From contig CALWRA010000005.1 in the NCBI GenBank assembly GCA_944383825.1, positions 62,001 through 126,000 of the forward strand: a stretch of 64,000 nucleotides of DNA. Direction: 5' to 3'. Shown here piece after piece: positions 26,447 through 37,793 of the stretch. Position numbers and translations under genes: made by a program. How positions within the stretch are numbered: position 1 is the stretch's first letter; each line of letters begins with the position of its first letter. Origin of the DNA: an uncultured Acetatifactor sp. Its GTDB lineage: Bacteria > Bacillota > Clostridia > Lachnospirales > Lachnospiraceae. A model generated the notes under the pieces. That model ran no database searches. It had not been told where the DNA came from and saw nothing but the letters and a program-made list of their open reading frames with translations.

Positions 26447-27472
26447 ATGCAGTTGGATGAAAGAAAAACCAAAATTCTGCAGGCCGTGATCCGCAATTAT
26501 CTTGAGACGGGAGAACCGGTCGGCAGCAGAACAATTTCAAAGTACACCGATCTGAACCTGAGCTCAGCAACCATTCGTAACGAAATGGCAGATTTGGAGG
26601 AGATGGGATATATTTTCCAGCCCCACACCTCTGCGGGAAGAATTCCTTCCGACAAGGGATACCGTTTTTATGTAGATAGTATGATGGAGGAAAAGGAACG
26701 GCAAGTTGTGGACATGAAGGAGATGTTGGTGGAAAGGCAGGACAAAATGGAAAACCTGCTGAAGCAGGTGGCAAGAGTTCTGGCTCAGAACACCCAGTAC
26801 GCCACAATGATTTCCGCGCCTCAGACCCAGCGCAACAAGGTGAAATTTGTTCAGCTCTCCCGGGTGGATGCCTCCCATATTCTGGCCGTGATTGTAGTGG
26901 AAGGGAATGTAATTAAAAATGACATTTTTTCCATAGATCAGGAGCTGAATGACGAGACGCTTCTGAAATTGAATATTTTGCTGAATACTCATTTGAATGG
27001 GTTATCCATAGACGAAATCAATCTGGGAATGATATCTGCCATGAAGCAGCAGGCAGGCATTCACAGCGCCCTTGTAAGCGGCGTAATCGATGCCGTGGCG
27101 GAGGCAATCAAGGCGGACGAGGATCTGGAAATTTACACCAGCGGAACCAATAATATTTTCCGTTATCCCGAGCTGGCCGATCAGGAAAAGGCCAGTGAGC
27201 TGATTAATACTTTTGAGGAAAAGCAGCAGTTGGGTGATTTGATCATGGATACTCTGGCTGATGAAAACAGCACCGGAATTCAGGTATATATAGGCAATGA
27301 AACGCCGGTTCAGAGCATGAAGGACTGCAGCGTAGTAACTGCAACCTATGAATTGGGGGAAGGCATGAGGGGAACCATAGGCATTATAGGTCCTAAGCGG
27401 ATGGATTATGACAAGGTTATCAGAACGCTGAGGACGCTGCAGAGTCAGCTGGACGATCTATATAAAGATTAG
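26447..27472 (+). CDS. hrcA: Heat-inducible transcription repressor HrcA
   Basis: DNA-binding repressor of class I heat-shock genes, 341 residues. The N-terminal winged helix is clear (RKTKILQAVIRNYLETGEPVGSRT, then LSSATIRNEMADLEEMGYI and PHTSAGRIPSDKGYR), followed by the GAF-like HrcA domain ending in GTIGIIGPKRMDYDKVI. It acts on the CIRCE site just upstream and is first in the operon hrcA-grpE-dnaK-dnaJ. Confidence 0.97.
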   Translation: MQLDERKTKILQAVIRNYLETGEPVGSRTISKYTDLNLSSATIRNEMADLEEMGYIFQPHTSAGRIPSDKGYRFYVDSMMEEKERQVVDMKEMLVERQDKMENLLKQVARVLAQNTQYATMISAPQTQRNKVKFVQLSRVDASHILAVIVVEGNVIKNDIFSIDQELNDETLLKLNILLNTHLNGLSIDEINLGMISAMKQQAGIHSALVSGVIDAVAEAIKADEDLEIYTSGTNNIFRYPELADQEKASELINTFEEKQQLGDLIMDTLADENSTGIQVYIGNETPVQSMKDCSVVTATYELGEGMRGTIGIIGPKRMDYDKVIRTLRTLQSQLDDLYKD

Positions 27473-27489
27473 GAAAGGATAAGGTAAGC

Positions 27490-28176
27490 ATGGCAGAGCA
27501 GGAAAAGGAAAAGCTGAAGGAAGGAAGCGAAGAAATAAAGGCTTCGCAGGAGGGCCCCGAGGACTGTGCTGATTCCGCAGCACAGGAAACGGCAGAGGAC
27601 GAGAGGGACTGCGCTGAGAAGGAAAACGAGGAAGACGCACGGGAGGAAGAAACTGCTTCGTCAGGCTCAAGCGAGAGTGGAATGACCTGGGCGGAGAAAA
27701 AGGCAGCCAAGAAGCAGGCCAAGATGGATAAAAAGGCCGATTCCTATAAGGAAAAGATAGATCAGCTTGAAGACCGGGTAAAACGTCAGATGGCAGAATT
27801 CGAAAATTTCCGCAAAAGGACGGACCGGGAAAAGCAGGCTATGTTTGAGACAGGAGCCAAAAGCGTAATTGAAAAAATTCTTCCGGTGGTCGATAATTTT
27901 GAGAGAGGTTTGGCTAGCGTATCCCAGGAGAAGCTGGAGGATCCCTTTGTTGATGGAATGAACCGTGTGTATAAGCAGCTTCTCAAAGAGCTTGACGGTC
28001 TGGGTGTAAAGCCTATTGAAGCTGTGGGATGTGAATTTGATCCAAACTTGCACAACGCGGTAATGCAGGTAGAGAGTGAAGAATATGACTCCGGTGTGAT
28101 TGCGCAGGAGCTTCAGAAGGGCTATACCTATCGCGATACGGTAGTGAGACATAGTATGGTAGCGGTTGTAGAATGA
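27490..28176 (+). CDS. grpE: Nucleotide exchange factor GrpE
   Basis: Co-chaperone of 228 residues that releases ADP from DnaK. The first 85 residues are a long acidic, Glu/Ala/Ser-rich region. The conserved part follows: QMAEFENFRKRTDREKQ (dimer coiled coil), then KILPVVDNFERGL, FVDGMNRVYKQLLKEL and a C-terminal beta domain with VGCEFDPNLHNAVMQV and GYTYRDTVVRHSMVAV. It lies 17 bases after hrcA with AAGGATAAGG upstream. The acidic head is longer than in many relatives. Confidence 0.96.
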   Translation: MAEQEKEKLKEGSEEIKASQEGPEDCADSAAQETAEDERDCAEKENEEDAREEETASSGSSESGMTWAEKKAAKKQAKMDKKADSYKEKIDQLEDRVKRQMAEFENFRKRTDREKQAMFETGAKSVIEKILPVVDNFERGLASVSQEKLEDPFVDGMNRVYKQLLKELDGLGVKPIEAVGCEFDPNLHNAVMQVESEEYDSGVIAQELQKGYTYRDTVVRHSMVAVVE

Positions 28177-28193
28177 TAATAATATTTAAATAG

Positions 28194-30080
<1,887 letters not shown>

Positions 30081-30122
30081 AGCAGAATTGCTTTGATTGC
30101 TCCGGGCAATGAGGACATTAGA

Positions 30123-30262
30123 TACAGCGCTTTTGACCGGGGGATGGTGGCGCTGTACAGGGACTTGATTATCATAATAAAGTGTGTTAAATTAATTAAA
30201 GTGTGTTTTGAAATTAGCGAGCACAGGGCATGGCGGTCTTAGGAGCGTCCCATGCTCTGTGC
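30123..30262 (+). other. Structured dnaK-dnaJ intergenic region
   Basis: The 210 bases between dnaK and dnaJ hold two stems: TACAGCGC (30123-30130) with GCGCTGTA (30150-30157), and a 13-bp stem GCACAGGGCATGG (30221-30233) with 30250-30262, containing one G-U pair. Between them is a direct repeat AAAGTGTGTT (30179-30188 and 30198-30207). Neither stem has a T tail. This may be processing, attenuation or control of dnaJ. Confidence 0.5.
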
Positions 30263-30290
30263 ATACCGCATTTTGGTATGAGGTGTGATT

Positions 30291-31460
30291 ATGGCAGAAC
30301 AGAAGCGAGATTATTACGAGGTGCTCGGCGTAGATAAAAACGCAGACGAAGCGGCGATTAAAAAGGCATATCGTGTTCTTGCAAAAAAATATCATCCTGA
30401 CATGAATCCCGGAGACAAAGAGGCGGAAAGGAAGTTTAAGGAGGCCTCGGAAGCATATGCAGTTTTGAGTGATCCAGAGAAAAGACGTCAGTATGACCAA
30501 TTTGGTCACGCCGCATTTGACGGAGGCGCAGGCGGAGCCAGCGGCTTTGACTTCAGCGGCACTGACTTTAGTGATATATTCAGCGATATATTTGGAGATT
30601 TCTTCGGTGGAGGACGCTCTTCGAGAACTCGCAGCAGCGGCCCCATGAAAGGTGCAAATCTGCGTACCAGCGTCCGCATTACCTTTGAGGAGGCGGTGTT
30701 TGGCTGCAAGAAAGAAATAGACCTAACGGTAAAGGAAACCTGTAAGACCTGTAACGGAAGCGGCGCAAAGCCGGGTACCAGCCCGGAGACCTGTTCCAAA
30801 TGCGGAGGCAAGGGTCAGAAGGTGTTTACCCAGCAGTCCTTTTTTGGGATGGTCCGAAATGTGCAGACCTGCCCCGACTGTCAGGGCACCGGTAAGGTAA
30901 TTAAGGAGAAATGCCCCGACTGCCAGGGCACCGGTTATATTCCCATGAAGAAGAGGTATTCCGTAGATATTCCCGCAGGAATTGACAACGGTCAGTCTAC
31001 CCGTATGCCCGGGCTGGGTGAGCCGGGTATAAACGGAGGGCCAAGGGGAGATGTGCTGGTTGAGGTTATCGTAGGACGCCACCCGATTTTTCAGCGTCAG
31101 GAATTCAATATTTATTCCACGGTACCTGTGTCCTTTGCGGTAGCTGCTCTGGGCGGCGAGATTTTGATCGATACGGTGGATGGAAAGGTTATCTATGATG
31201 TAAAACCCGGCACTCAGACCGATACGAAAGTACGGCTGAGAGGAAAGGGCGTTCCTTCCTGGAGAAATAAGGATGTGCGGGGCGACCACTATGTAACGCT
31301 GGTGGTTCAGGTGCCCGACAAGCTGAATCATGAGGCGAAGGAGCTGTTAAAGCAGTTTGACGCGGTTACCGGAGATTCTCTCAATGCAGCTAAAAACCTT
31401 TCGGGACAGCAGCCAAACAATGAGAACAAGGACGGCAAGAGAAGAAAATTCTGGAAATAG
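30291..31460 (+). CDS. dnaJ: Chaperone protein DnaJ (Hsp40)
   Basis: Co-chaperone of 389 residues that stimulates DnaK ATPase and presents substrates. It has the J domain with YHPDMN, a Gly/Phe-rich linker ([23 protein letters not shown]), four zinc-finger repeats ([24 protein letters not shown] twice) and the C-terminal peptide-binding domains. ATG 30291 is preferred, with GAGGTG (30280-30285) five bases upstream; a GTG at 30285 is in frame. The 210-base gap after dnaK is larger than others in the operon and is structured. Confidence 0.97.
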   Translation: MAEQKRDYYEVLGVDKNADEAAIKKAYRVLAKKYHPDMNPGDKEAERKFKEASEAYAVLSDPEKRRQYDQFGHAAFDGGAGGASGFDFSGTDFSDIFSDIFGDFFGGGRSSRTRSSGPMKGANLRTSVRITFEEAVFGCKKEIDLTVKETCKTCNGSGAKPGTSPETCSKCGGKGQKVFTQQSFFGMVRNVQTCPDCQGTGKVIKEKCPDCQGTGYIPMKKRYSVDIPAGIDNGQSTRMPGLGEPGINGGPRGDVLVEVIVGRHPIFQRQEFNIYSTVPVSFAVAALGGEILIDTVDGKVIYDVKPGTQTDTKVRLRGKGVPSWRNKDVRGDHYVTLVVQVPDKLNHEAKELLKQFDAVTGDSLNAAKNLSGQQPNNENKDGKRRKFWK

Positions 31461-31834
31461 ACTTGCAGATGCCGCACAACGAAAGATGTTGTAATAAATA
31501 GCAGAAGCTATGCTTTTAAACTATATACTGTTATGGGTAAGAAGAAGGCGGCCTAAAAGTCATGAAACGACTTGAGGGACGCCCTCTTTCATTTAATATG
31601 GACATAAAACCGCTTGTACAGAGGGCGGAAACATGGTATGATTTTATCAATAACAGTAGTGATGAGGATCCTGTGTGTATGAGATTGTTGATTTTGTTGA
31701 TTAGACAATACTTTATTTAGGACTCGTGGGCTACTGTTTTTTGATGATCTGTAAAAGAAAACAGCCCGATAGCCTTCTCAGGGCATCATGCGGCAATTAC
31801 AGAAGAAAAGGGTATATCACTTTATGAGGGAGTT
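31461..31834 (+). other. 374-base leader region before the Wzy_C gene
   Basis: There is no gene here. A weak terminator GAGGG-ACG-CCCTC (31574-31586) followed by Ts probably ends the dnaJ transcript. A SigA-like promoter, TTGTAC (31614-31619), 17-base spacer and TATGAT (31637-31642), lies 193 bases before the next start. The long leader contains a bulged stem in which GGGC (31728-31731) and the T-rich bases after it pair with AAAACAGCCC (31758-31767). I do not recognise a known riboswitch. Confidence 0.5.
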
Positions 31835-33349
31835 ATGGAGGAAAACGGAAGAGAATTTCTGAAAAATCTTTGTAATTTGTTTATTGCCGCATTGCTTGCG
31901 GTGCTGCCTCTGTATACGGGGGGGACCTATTACCATTTAGGGGACACAAAATATCTTTTGTTCCGGAATATTTCACTGGTGTGCCTTGCTATGTGGGCAG
32001 CGGTGGGAGCGCTGGTGCTGGTTGGGAATACATGGAAAAAAAGCGGGGCGGCGGGACAAAAGCGCCGGTATTCCCCGGTGGATTTTTGCATGGCTGCGTA
32101 TGGCATCGCGGTTTTAATTTCGTTCTTGTTCAGCGCTTATAGACAGACCGCCTGGGCCGGATACAGGGATTGGTATATGGGTGCTCTCTCTCAGCTTTTG
32201 TTTGTTTGGATATATTTTTTTGTATCAAGAAACTACGACGGCGCGGCGTTTCCGGTCTATCTGGGGGAGGCGGCACTTTTTGCAGTGGCTTTGACAGGAC
32301 TGCTGAACCGGCTGGAGATAGACCCCTTTGGACTTTTGGAGCCCTATGGAGCGGGGGATTGGGAGTACGGCCATATGCTGTCAACCGTAGGAAATATTAA
32401 CTGGCTCTGCGGTTATTTCAGTGTTTCGCTGGCTTTTCCTCTGACAGGCTTTTTGTACGGAAAAAAAGGTGTAAAGTCAGTTCTTTTATATATAGTATCT
32501 GCAGCAGGGCTTTTGCTGCTGATCTTTCAGGGAAGCGACGGGGGAGTGGCGCTTGCTGCAGTCGGCATGGGACTTGCGCTGTTTATGGGGAGAAAAAAAC
32601 CGGAGATGTTCGGGCGGGGAATCCTGCTGGGAGCTGGAACGTGTTTGTTGATCCCTGTAATGGCGGCTTTGGTTGCCGTAAGGGGCAGCGAAAAAACCAT
32701 CCCTGCGGATGGAAATACATATGAAATGATCTGCTGGAGGGGCTGGTGGCTTGTTGGGCTTTTACTGCTTTTGCTTTGGCTGTTTATGAAAAAGGCGGAG
32801 CGAAAATGGAGGAATATATTCATAAAGATTTTTCTCGGGCTGGCGGCTCTGGGAGCGCTGACCGGGGCGGGCTTTTACCTGGTGGGAATGGATAGGGGCG
32901 ACGATTGGGGAACTGGAAGAGGAGGGCTTTGGAGGCTTGCATGGGAGGGCTTTCTTCGTGCGGATGGAAGACAGAAGTTTATAGGAGCAGGGCCGGACTG
33001 CTTTGCGGAATATATATATGGGATCCTGCCTGCTCATGAGATTATAAATCCCATTGGACACTGGGCTGAAGCGGTGTTTGCCAATGCCCACAACGAATGG
33101 CTGAATCATCTGGTCAATCTGGGGATTTTGGGAACGATGGCTTATCTGAGTATTTTTATTTTTGCAGTTTTTCGTTACCGTCAGATGCCTCTGGGGATCT
33201 TTGTCCTGGTTATGTACGGCATTTATTCTCTGGTAAGCTTCCAACAGACAGTCAGTACGCCGCTGCTTTTTCTTATATTGGGTATTTGCGAAAGCAGGCT
33301 CCGCTTATACCTTGACAGGGAAAACAGGCCGGTTTACAATCTTTCATAG
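31835..33349 (+). CDS. O-antigen ligase-like (Wzy_C) polytopic membrane protein
   Basis: Membrane protein of 504 residues with about 10-12 helices. The long loop near residues 350-415 has GAGPDCFAEYIYG and AHNEWLNHLVNLGILGTMAYL, the hallmark of the Wzy_C/O-antigen ligase superfamily, which joins or polymerises lipid-linked sugars outside the membrane. In Gram-positives such proteins act in capsule, teichoic-acid or glycoprotein assembly. GAGGGAG precedes the ATG. No other polysaccharide genes are next to it, so its substrate is unknown. Confidence 0.78.
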   Translation: MEENGREFLKNLCNLFIAALLAVLPLYTGGTYYHLGDTKYLLFRNISLVCLAMWAAVGALVLVGNTWKKSGAAGQKRRYSPVDFCMAAYGIAVLISFLFSAYRQTAWAGYRDWYMGALSQLLFVWIYFFVSRNYDGAAFPVYLGEAALFAVALTGLLNRLEIDPFGLLEPYGAGDWEYGHMLSTVGNINWLCGYFSVSLAFPLTGFLYGKKGVKSVLLYIVSAAGLLLLIFQGSDGGVALAAVGMGLALFMGRKKPEMFGRGILLGAGTCLLIPVMAALVAVRGSEKTIPADGNTYEMICWRGWWLVGLLLLLLWLFMKKAERKWRNIFIKIFLGLAALGALTGAGFYLVGMDRGDDWGTGRGGLWRLAWEGFLRADGRQKFIGAGPDCFAEYIYGILPAHEIINPIGHWAEAVFANAHNEWLNHLVNLGILGTMAYLSIFIFAVFRYRQMPLGIFVLVMYGIYSLVSFQQTVSTPLLFLILGICESRLRLYLDRENRPVYNLS

Positions 33350-33388
33350 ACCGGAAAACGGTAGAAAATCCAGGAGGGCTCCTAATAT

Positions 33389-34375
33389 ATGAAATGGATG
33401 AAATTTCGCATTAAAACGACTACGGAAGCTGAGGACATGATTATCAGCTCTCTTTACGATATTGGACTGGAGGGGGCGCAGATAGAAGATAATACTCCGT
33501 TGACCTCTTTGGAGAAAGAGCAGATGTTTGTGGATATACTGCCGGATGGGCCTGCCGACGATGGAATTGCTTATCTGAATTTTTTTGCAGAGAAAAAAGA
33601 GGATGGCACTTTGGAGGTTCAGGGAGAGAGTACGGATGCGGAAACGGTTCTAAGGAAAATAAAGAGGGAGCTGGAAGAGCTTCGGCAGTTTGTGGATGTG
33701 GGAGAAGGCGCTGTATCTGTGGATGAAACGGAGGACATAGATTGGATCAACAACTGGAAGCAGTATTTTCACCAGTTTTATATTGACGATATTTTAGTAA
33801 TTCCTTCCTGGGAAGAGGTAAAGGAAGAGGATGGAGACAAAATGGTTCTGCATATTGACCCGGGTACTGCTTTCGGAACAGGAATGCATGAAACCACTCA
33901 GCTCTGCATCAGACAGCTTCGCAGATATGTGACCAAAGGAGCACAGATGCTGGATGTAGGAACAGGCAGCGGCATTCTGGCAATACTTTCTTTGATGTTC
34001 GGGGCGGAGCATGCCGTAGGAACGGATCTGGATCCCTGCGCCGAGGAAGCGGCGGAGCAGAACTGCCATGCAAATGGAATCGATCCCGGGCGTTTCGACA
34101 GGATCATTGGCAATCTTATCACGGACGAGGCGGTACAGGACGCTGTGGGATATGAGAAATATGATATTGTGGCGGCGAATATTCTGGCGGATGTATTGAT
34201 CCCTCTGACCCCTGTCGTCCTGCAGCGGTTAAAAAGGGGAGGCATTTATATTACTTCGGGCATTATAGACGACAAGGAGGGGGCGGTGCTGGAGACTGTT
34301 AAGACAGCGGGATTTGAAGTGCGGGAGATAAACCGCCAGGGAGAATGGGTCTGCATCACCGCCAGGCGCCCATAA
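33389..34375 (+). CDS. prmA: Ribosomal protein L11 methyltransferase
   Basis: SAM-dependent methyltransferase of 328 residues that trimethylates ribosomal protein L11. The N-terminal recognition domain (WMKFRIKTTTEAEDMIISSL) is followed by DWINNWKQYFHQF, LHIDPGTAFGTGMHETTQLC, the SAM motif MLDVGTGSGILAI and the active-site NILADVLIPL. The ribosome site AGGAGG (33372-33377) can fold into AGGA-GGGC-TCCT. The gene runs into rsmE, a conserved Firmicute pair. Confidence 0.95.
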   Translation: MKWMKFRIKTTTEAEDMIISSLYDIGLEGAQIEDNTPLTSLEKEQMFVDILPDGPADDGIAYLNFFAEKKEDGTLEVQGESTDAETVLRKIKRELEELRQFVDVGEGAVSVDETEDIDWINNWKQYFHQFYIDDILVIPSWEEVKEEDGDKMVLHIDPGTAFGTGMHETTQLCIRQLRRYVTKGAQMLDVGTGSGILAILSLMFGAEHAVGTDLDPCAEEAAEQNCHANGIDPGRFDRIIGNLITDEAVQDAVGYEKYDIVAANILADVLIPLTPVVLQRLKRGGIYITSGIIDDKEGAVLETVKTAGFEVREINRQGEWVCITARRP

Positions 34376-34428
34376 AGGAAAGGCGGAATCTGAACCGGCA
34401 GTTTTTTTGGAGTGTAATGGAGACGGAC

Positions 34429-35172
34429 ATGTATCAGTTTTTTGTAGAGCCTCAACAGATTGACCTCGAATGCAGGCGTGTGGTAATCAGGGGAAAAGAT
34501 GTAAATCATATCAAAAATGTGCTGCGCATGAAGCCTGGGGAGGAGATTTCTGTGAGCGACGGGCGGGATCAAAAAGAATACCGCTGTGGAATTCTGGAGC
34601 TTTCTGAGGATCGGGTATTGTGCGAACTGCGTTTTGTGAAGCAAGAGGGTGTGGAGCTTCCTGTAAAGGTATTTTTGTTTCAGGGACTTCCAAAGGGAGA
34701 TAAAATGGAGCTTATCGTTCAGAAAGCGGTGGAGCTGGGAGTGCATGAAATTATTCCGGTGGTCTCCGGACGCTGTGTGGTAAGGCTTGACGAAAAAAAA
34801 GCAGGCGCCCGGGTTTTACGCTGGCAGAAAATCGCTGAAGCTGCGGCGAAGCAGAGTCGGAGGGGGATCATACCCAGGGTGGGAGAGGTGATAAGCTTCC
34901 GGCAGGCGGTACGGCTGGCCTCTTCCATGGACTTAAAAATCATACCCTACGAGCTTGCAGAGGGAATGGAGCGTACAAGAGAGCTGCTGGAAGGACTGAT
35001 GCCGGGACAGAGCGTCGCCGTTTTTATCGGGCCGGAGGGAGGCTTTGAGGAGAAGGAAGTGCAGCTTGCCTCGGAAAACGGCATTACGCCCATTACGCTT
35101 GGAAGAAGAATACTTCGTACTGAAACCGCGGGAATTGCAGTTATGTCATGGATTACGTATCTTTGCGAGTAG
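34429..35172 (+). CDS. rsmE: 16S rRNA m3U1498 methyltransferase RsmE
   Basis: SPOUT-class RNA methyltransferase of 247 residues that methylates U1498 of 16S rRNA. It has an N-terminal PUA-like part (YQFFVEPQQI, DVNHIKNVLRMKPGEEISVSDG), then LFQGLPKGDKMELIVQKAVELGV. The knotted SAM site is VAVFIGPEGGFEEKEV and LGRRILRTETAGIAVMSWI. ATG 34429 gives the usual MYxFF start with GGAG six bases before; ATG 34417 with its own GGAG is an alternative. The frame extends upstream into prmA. It follows prmA closely in one transcript. Confidence 0.94.
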   Translation: MYQFFVEPQQIDLECRRVVIRGKDVNHIKNVLRMKPGEEISVSDGRDQKEYRCGILELSEDRVLCELRFVKQEGVELPVKVFLFQGLPKGDKMELIVQKAVELGVHEIIPVVSGRCVVRLDEKKAGARVLRWQKIAEAAAKQSRRGIIPRVGEVISFRQAVRLASSMDLKIIPYELAEGMERTRELLEGLMPGQSVAVFIGPEGGFEEKEVQLASENGITPITLGRRILRTETAGIAVMSWITYLCE

Positions 35173-35248
35173 AGGATATTGGCAGGGGGCTTTGCCGTTG
35201 CATATAATAAGAATAAGATACCATAAAAAAGATAAGAGGAGATCATAG

Positions 35249-36412
35249 ATGGAAGTGTATTTGGACAATTCCGCCACTACCCGTGCCTTTCCGGAGGTGG
35301 CGGAATTGATGACAAAAATTATGTGCGAAGATTACGGTAATCCTTCCAGCCTGCATATGAAAGGAGTCCGTGCAGAGCAATATGTGCGCCATGCAAAGGA
35401 AGTTTTGGCAAGGATCCTGAAGGTGGAGGAAAAAGAGATTCTGTTTACCTCGGGAGGAACGGAATCGGATAACCTGGCATTGATTGGCTGCGCACTGTCA
35501 AATAACAGGAGGGGCAGCCATTTGATTACCACACAGATAGAGCATCCGGCCGTTCTGCAGACCATGAAGTATCTGCAGGATCAGGGCTATCAGGTGACTT
35601 ATCTTCCTGTGGATGGCTATGGTCGTATTCACTTGGAGGATCTTCACCGGGCCATCCGTCCTGAAACCATTCTGGTGTCTATTATGCACACCAATAATGA
35701 GATAGGTTCTCTGCAGCCCATAGAAGAGGCGGGAGCGATGATAAAACGAATGAATCCTGAAATACTTTTTCATGTAGATGCGGTTCAGGGATTTGGCAAA
35801 GCCAGGATTCACCCCAAGAAAATGAATGTGGATCTGCTTTCTGTCAGCGGCCATAAGATACACGGGCCAAAGGGCGTGGGGGTGCTTTATGTAAGAGACA
35901 AGGTGAAAATAAGGCCTATTATCCATGGAGGAGGGCAGCAGCTCAATCTGCGGTCTGGAACTGAAAATGTACCTGGGGCAGCGGGAATTGCAAAGGCTGC
36001 TGAAATGCTGTACAGTCATTTTGACGATGATATGAACAGGCTTTCCCGGTGCAGGGAGCATTTTATACGGGGAATCAGAAAAATCGACGGAGTCAGAATT
36101 AACGGCCTGTTGCCCGATGATCCAATGGGGGAGAAAAACGCACCTCATATTGTAAGCGTTTCCTTTGAAGGAGTGAGAAGCGAGGTTCTGCTTCACGCTC
36201 TGGAGGAAAAAGAGATTTATGTGTCTGCCGGAAGTGCATGCGCCGCCCGTAAGCCTCAGCCTTCAGCCACATTAAAGGCGATTGGGGTCCAGAAGCCCTG
36301 GCTGGAGTCCACCATCCGGTTCAGCTTTTCTGTTTTTACTACACAGCAAGAAATAGACTATACATTACAAGCATTATATGATAAAATTCCCATGCTGCGC
36401 AGATATAGATAG
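35249..36412 (+). CDS. Cysteine desulfurase (NifS/IscS family), ThiI partner
   Basis: PLP enzyme of 387 residues that takes sulfur from cysteine. Features: YLDNSATTRAF start, TSGGTESDNLALIG, HTNNEIGSLQPI, HVDAVQGFGK, the Schiff-base Lys in SVSGHKIHGPKG and the active Cys in SAGSACAARKPQPS. It sits 63 bases before thiI. In Bacillus subtilis the paired desulfurase NifZ feeds sulfur to ThiI for 4-thiouridine in tRNA; since ThiI here lacks a rhodanese domain, the same job is likely. AGAGGAG precedes the ATG. Confidence 0.94.
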   Translation: MEVYLDNSATTRAFPEVAELMTKIMCEDYGNPSSLHMKGVRAEQYVRHAKEVLARILKVEEKEILFTSGGTESDNLALIGCALSNNRRGSHLITTQIEHPAVLQTMKYLQDQGYQVTYLPVDGYGRIHLEDLHRAIRPETILVSIMHTNNEIGSLQPIEEAGAMIKRMNPEILFHVDAVQGFGKARIHPKKMNVDLLSVSGHKIHGPKGVGVLYVRDKVKIRPIIHGGGQQLNLRSGTENVPGAAGIAKAAEMLYSHFDDDMNRLSRCREHFIRGIRKIDGVRINGLLPDDPMGEKNAPHIVSVSFEGVRSEVLLHALEEKEIYVSAGSACAARKPQPSATLKAIGVQKPWLESTIRFSFSVFTTQQEIDYTLQALYDKIPMLRRYR

Positions 36413-36475
36413 TGAGGGAACATGATCCCGCGGGGAAATTTGAGGGCTGTTTCCCATGAAAAGAAAGAGGTTGCC

Positions 36476-37654
36476 ATGTTTACAGCTTTTTTGATAAAGT
36501 ATGCCGAAATCGGTATCAAGGGGAAAAATCGTTTTTTGTTTGAGGACGCATTGATTCAGCAGATTAAGTATGCGCTGAAAAAGTGCGAGGGTGAATTTTC
36601 GGTGCATAAAACCCAGGGCCGTATTTTTGTGGAAGCTCAGACGGAATTTGATTTTGACCAAGTGACAGGACGTTTGAGGAGGGTTTTCGGCATTTCCGGG
36701 ATCTGCCCGGTTGTGTATGTGGAGGATGAGGGATTTGACAAGCTCTGCCACAGAGTTGTGAGCTATATTGCACAGGTTTATCCTGAGCGGAATAAGACCT
36801 TTAAGGTTCATGCCAGACGGGCAAGAAAGAATTATCCCAAGGACTCCATGGGCATTAATACGGAAATGGGAGAAGCTATTTTAAAAGCGTATCCTGAAAT
36901 GAAGGTAGACGTGCACCAGCCTGATATTCTGCTTAACATCGAGGTGCGGGAAAAGATATATATTTATTCTGAAATGATTCCGGGGCCGGGGGGTATGCCT
37001 GTAGGTACGGGGGGGAAAGCAATGCTTCTTCTGTCCGGTGGGATTGACTCTCCGGTGGCCGGTTATATGATAGCAAAGAGAGGCGTTAAAATTGATGCGG
37101 TTTATTTTCACGCTCCGCCCTATACCAGTGAGAGAGCGAAGCAGAAGGTGATGGATTTGGCCAGGCTGCTGGCTGGATATGCCGGTCCGGTTTATCTCCA
37201 CGTGATCAATTTTACGGATATTCAGCTTTACATTTATGAAAAATGTCCCCATGAGGAACTCACCATCATTATGCGGAGGTATATGATGCGTATTGCTGAG
37301 CAAATTGCTGAAGAAACGCAGTGCCTGGGGCTAGTTACCGGAGAGAGTATTGGACAGGTGGCCTCTCAGACCATGAATTCTCTTCTGGCCACAAATGAAG
37401 TGTGCGGGCTTCCCGTATACCGCCCGCTGATCGGCTTTGACAAGCAGGAAATTATAGAGGTTTCCGAAAAAATAGGAACTTATGAAACCTCCATTCAGCC
37501 CTTTGAGGACTGCTGTACTATTTTTGTGGCAAAGCATCCTGTGACAAAGCCGAATCTCAACGTGATACGCAGGCATGAGCATAATTTGGACGAGCGTATA
37601 GATGAGCTGATGGAAAATGCGCTGAAAACGAAGGAGCTGATTGTTGCAGAGTAG
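36476..37654 (+). CDS. thiI: tRNA 4-thiouridine synthase ThiI
   Basis: tRNA sulfurtransferase of 392 residues that makes s4U at position 8. It has an N-terminal ferredoxin-like and THUMP region (FLIKYAEIGIKGKNRFLFE to about residue 165) and a PP-loop pyrophosphatase domain with MLLLSGGIDSPVAGYM, then GLVTGESIGQVASQTM and ETSIQPFEDCCTIF. No C-terminal rhodanese domain is present. ATG 36476 follows AAAGAGG; the frame opens at 36422 but without a ribosome site. It is paired with the desulfurase gene upstream. Confidence 0.95.
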   Translation: MFTAFLIKYAEIGIKGKNRFLFEDALIQQIKYALKKCEGEFSVHKTQGRIFVEAQTEFDFDQVTGRLRRVFGISGICPVVYVEDEGFDKLCHRVVSYIAQVYPERNKTFKVHARRARKNYPKDSMGINTEMGEAILKAYPEMKVDVHQPDILLNIEVREKIYIYSEMIPGPGGMPVGTGGKAMLLLSGGIDSPVAGYMIAKRGVKIDAVYFHAPPYTSERAKQKVMDLARLLAGYAGPVYLHVINFTDIQLYIYEKCPHEELTIIMRRYMMRIAEQIAEETQCLGLVTGESIGQVASQTMNSLLATNEVCGLPVYRPLIGFDKQEIIEVSEKIGTYETSIQPFEDCCTIFVAKHPVTKPNLNVIRRHEHNLDERIDELMENALKTKELIVAE

Positions 37655-37723
37655 GAACGCCGTCCGCTGTCTGTGTGTGCCTGCACATATACAGCCGCCG
37701 TCCGGGGCTTTCTCGGCAAAAAG

Positions 37724-37765
37724 AATGTCTCAAAGGGATTGCGGCCTCTGAGACATTTCATTTTC
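37724..37765. terminator. Terminator between thiI and the HPr-like gene
   Basis: AATGTCTCA (37724-37732) pairs with TGAGACATT (37749-37757), followed by a T-rich run. It separates two converging genes and could work both ways. Confidence 0.65.
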
Positions 37766-37793
37766 ATTCGATATTGACTGGTATGGCGGCTGT

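Noticed and set aside
31461..31834. Known riboswitch or small RNA before the Wzy_C gene
   Set aside because: Stems are present, but no consensus I know could be matched; left as an unassigned leader.
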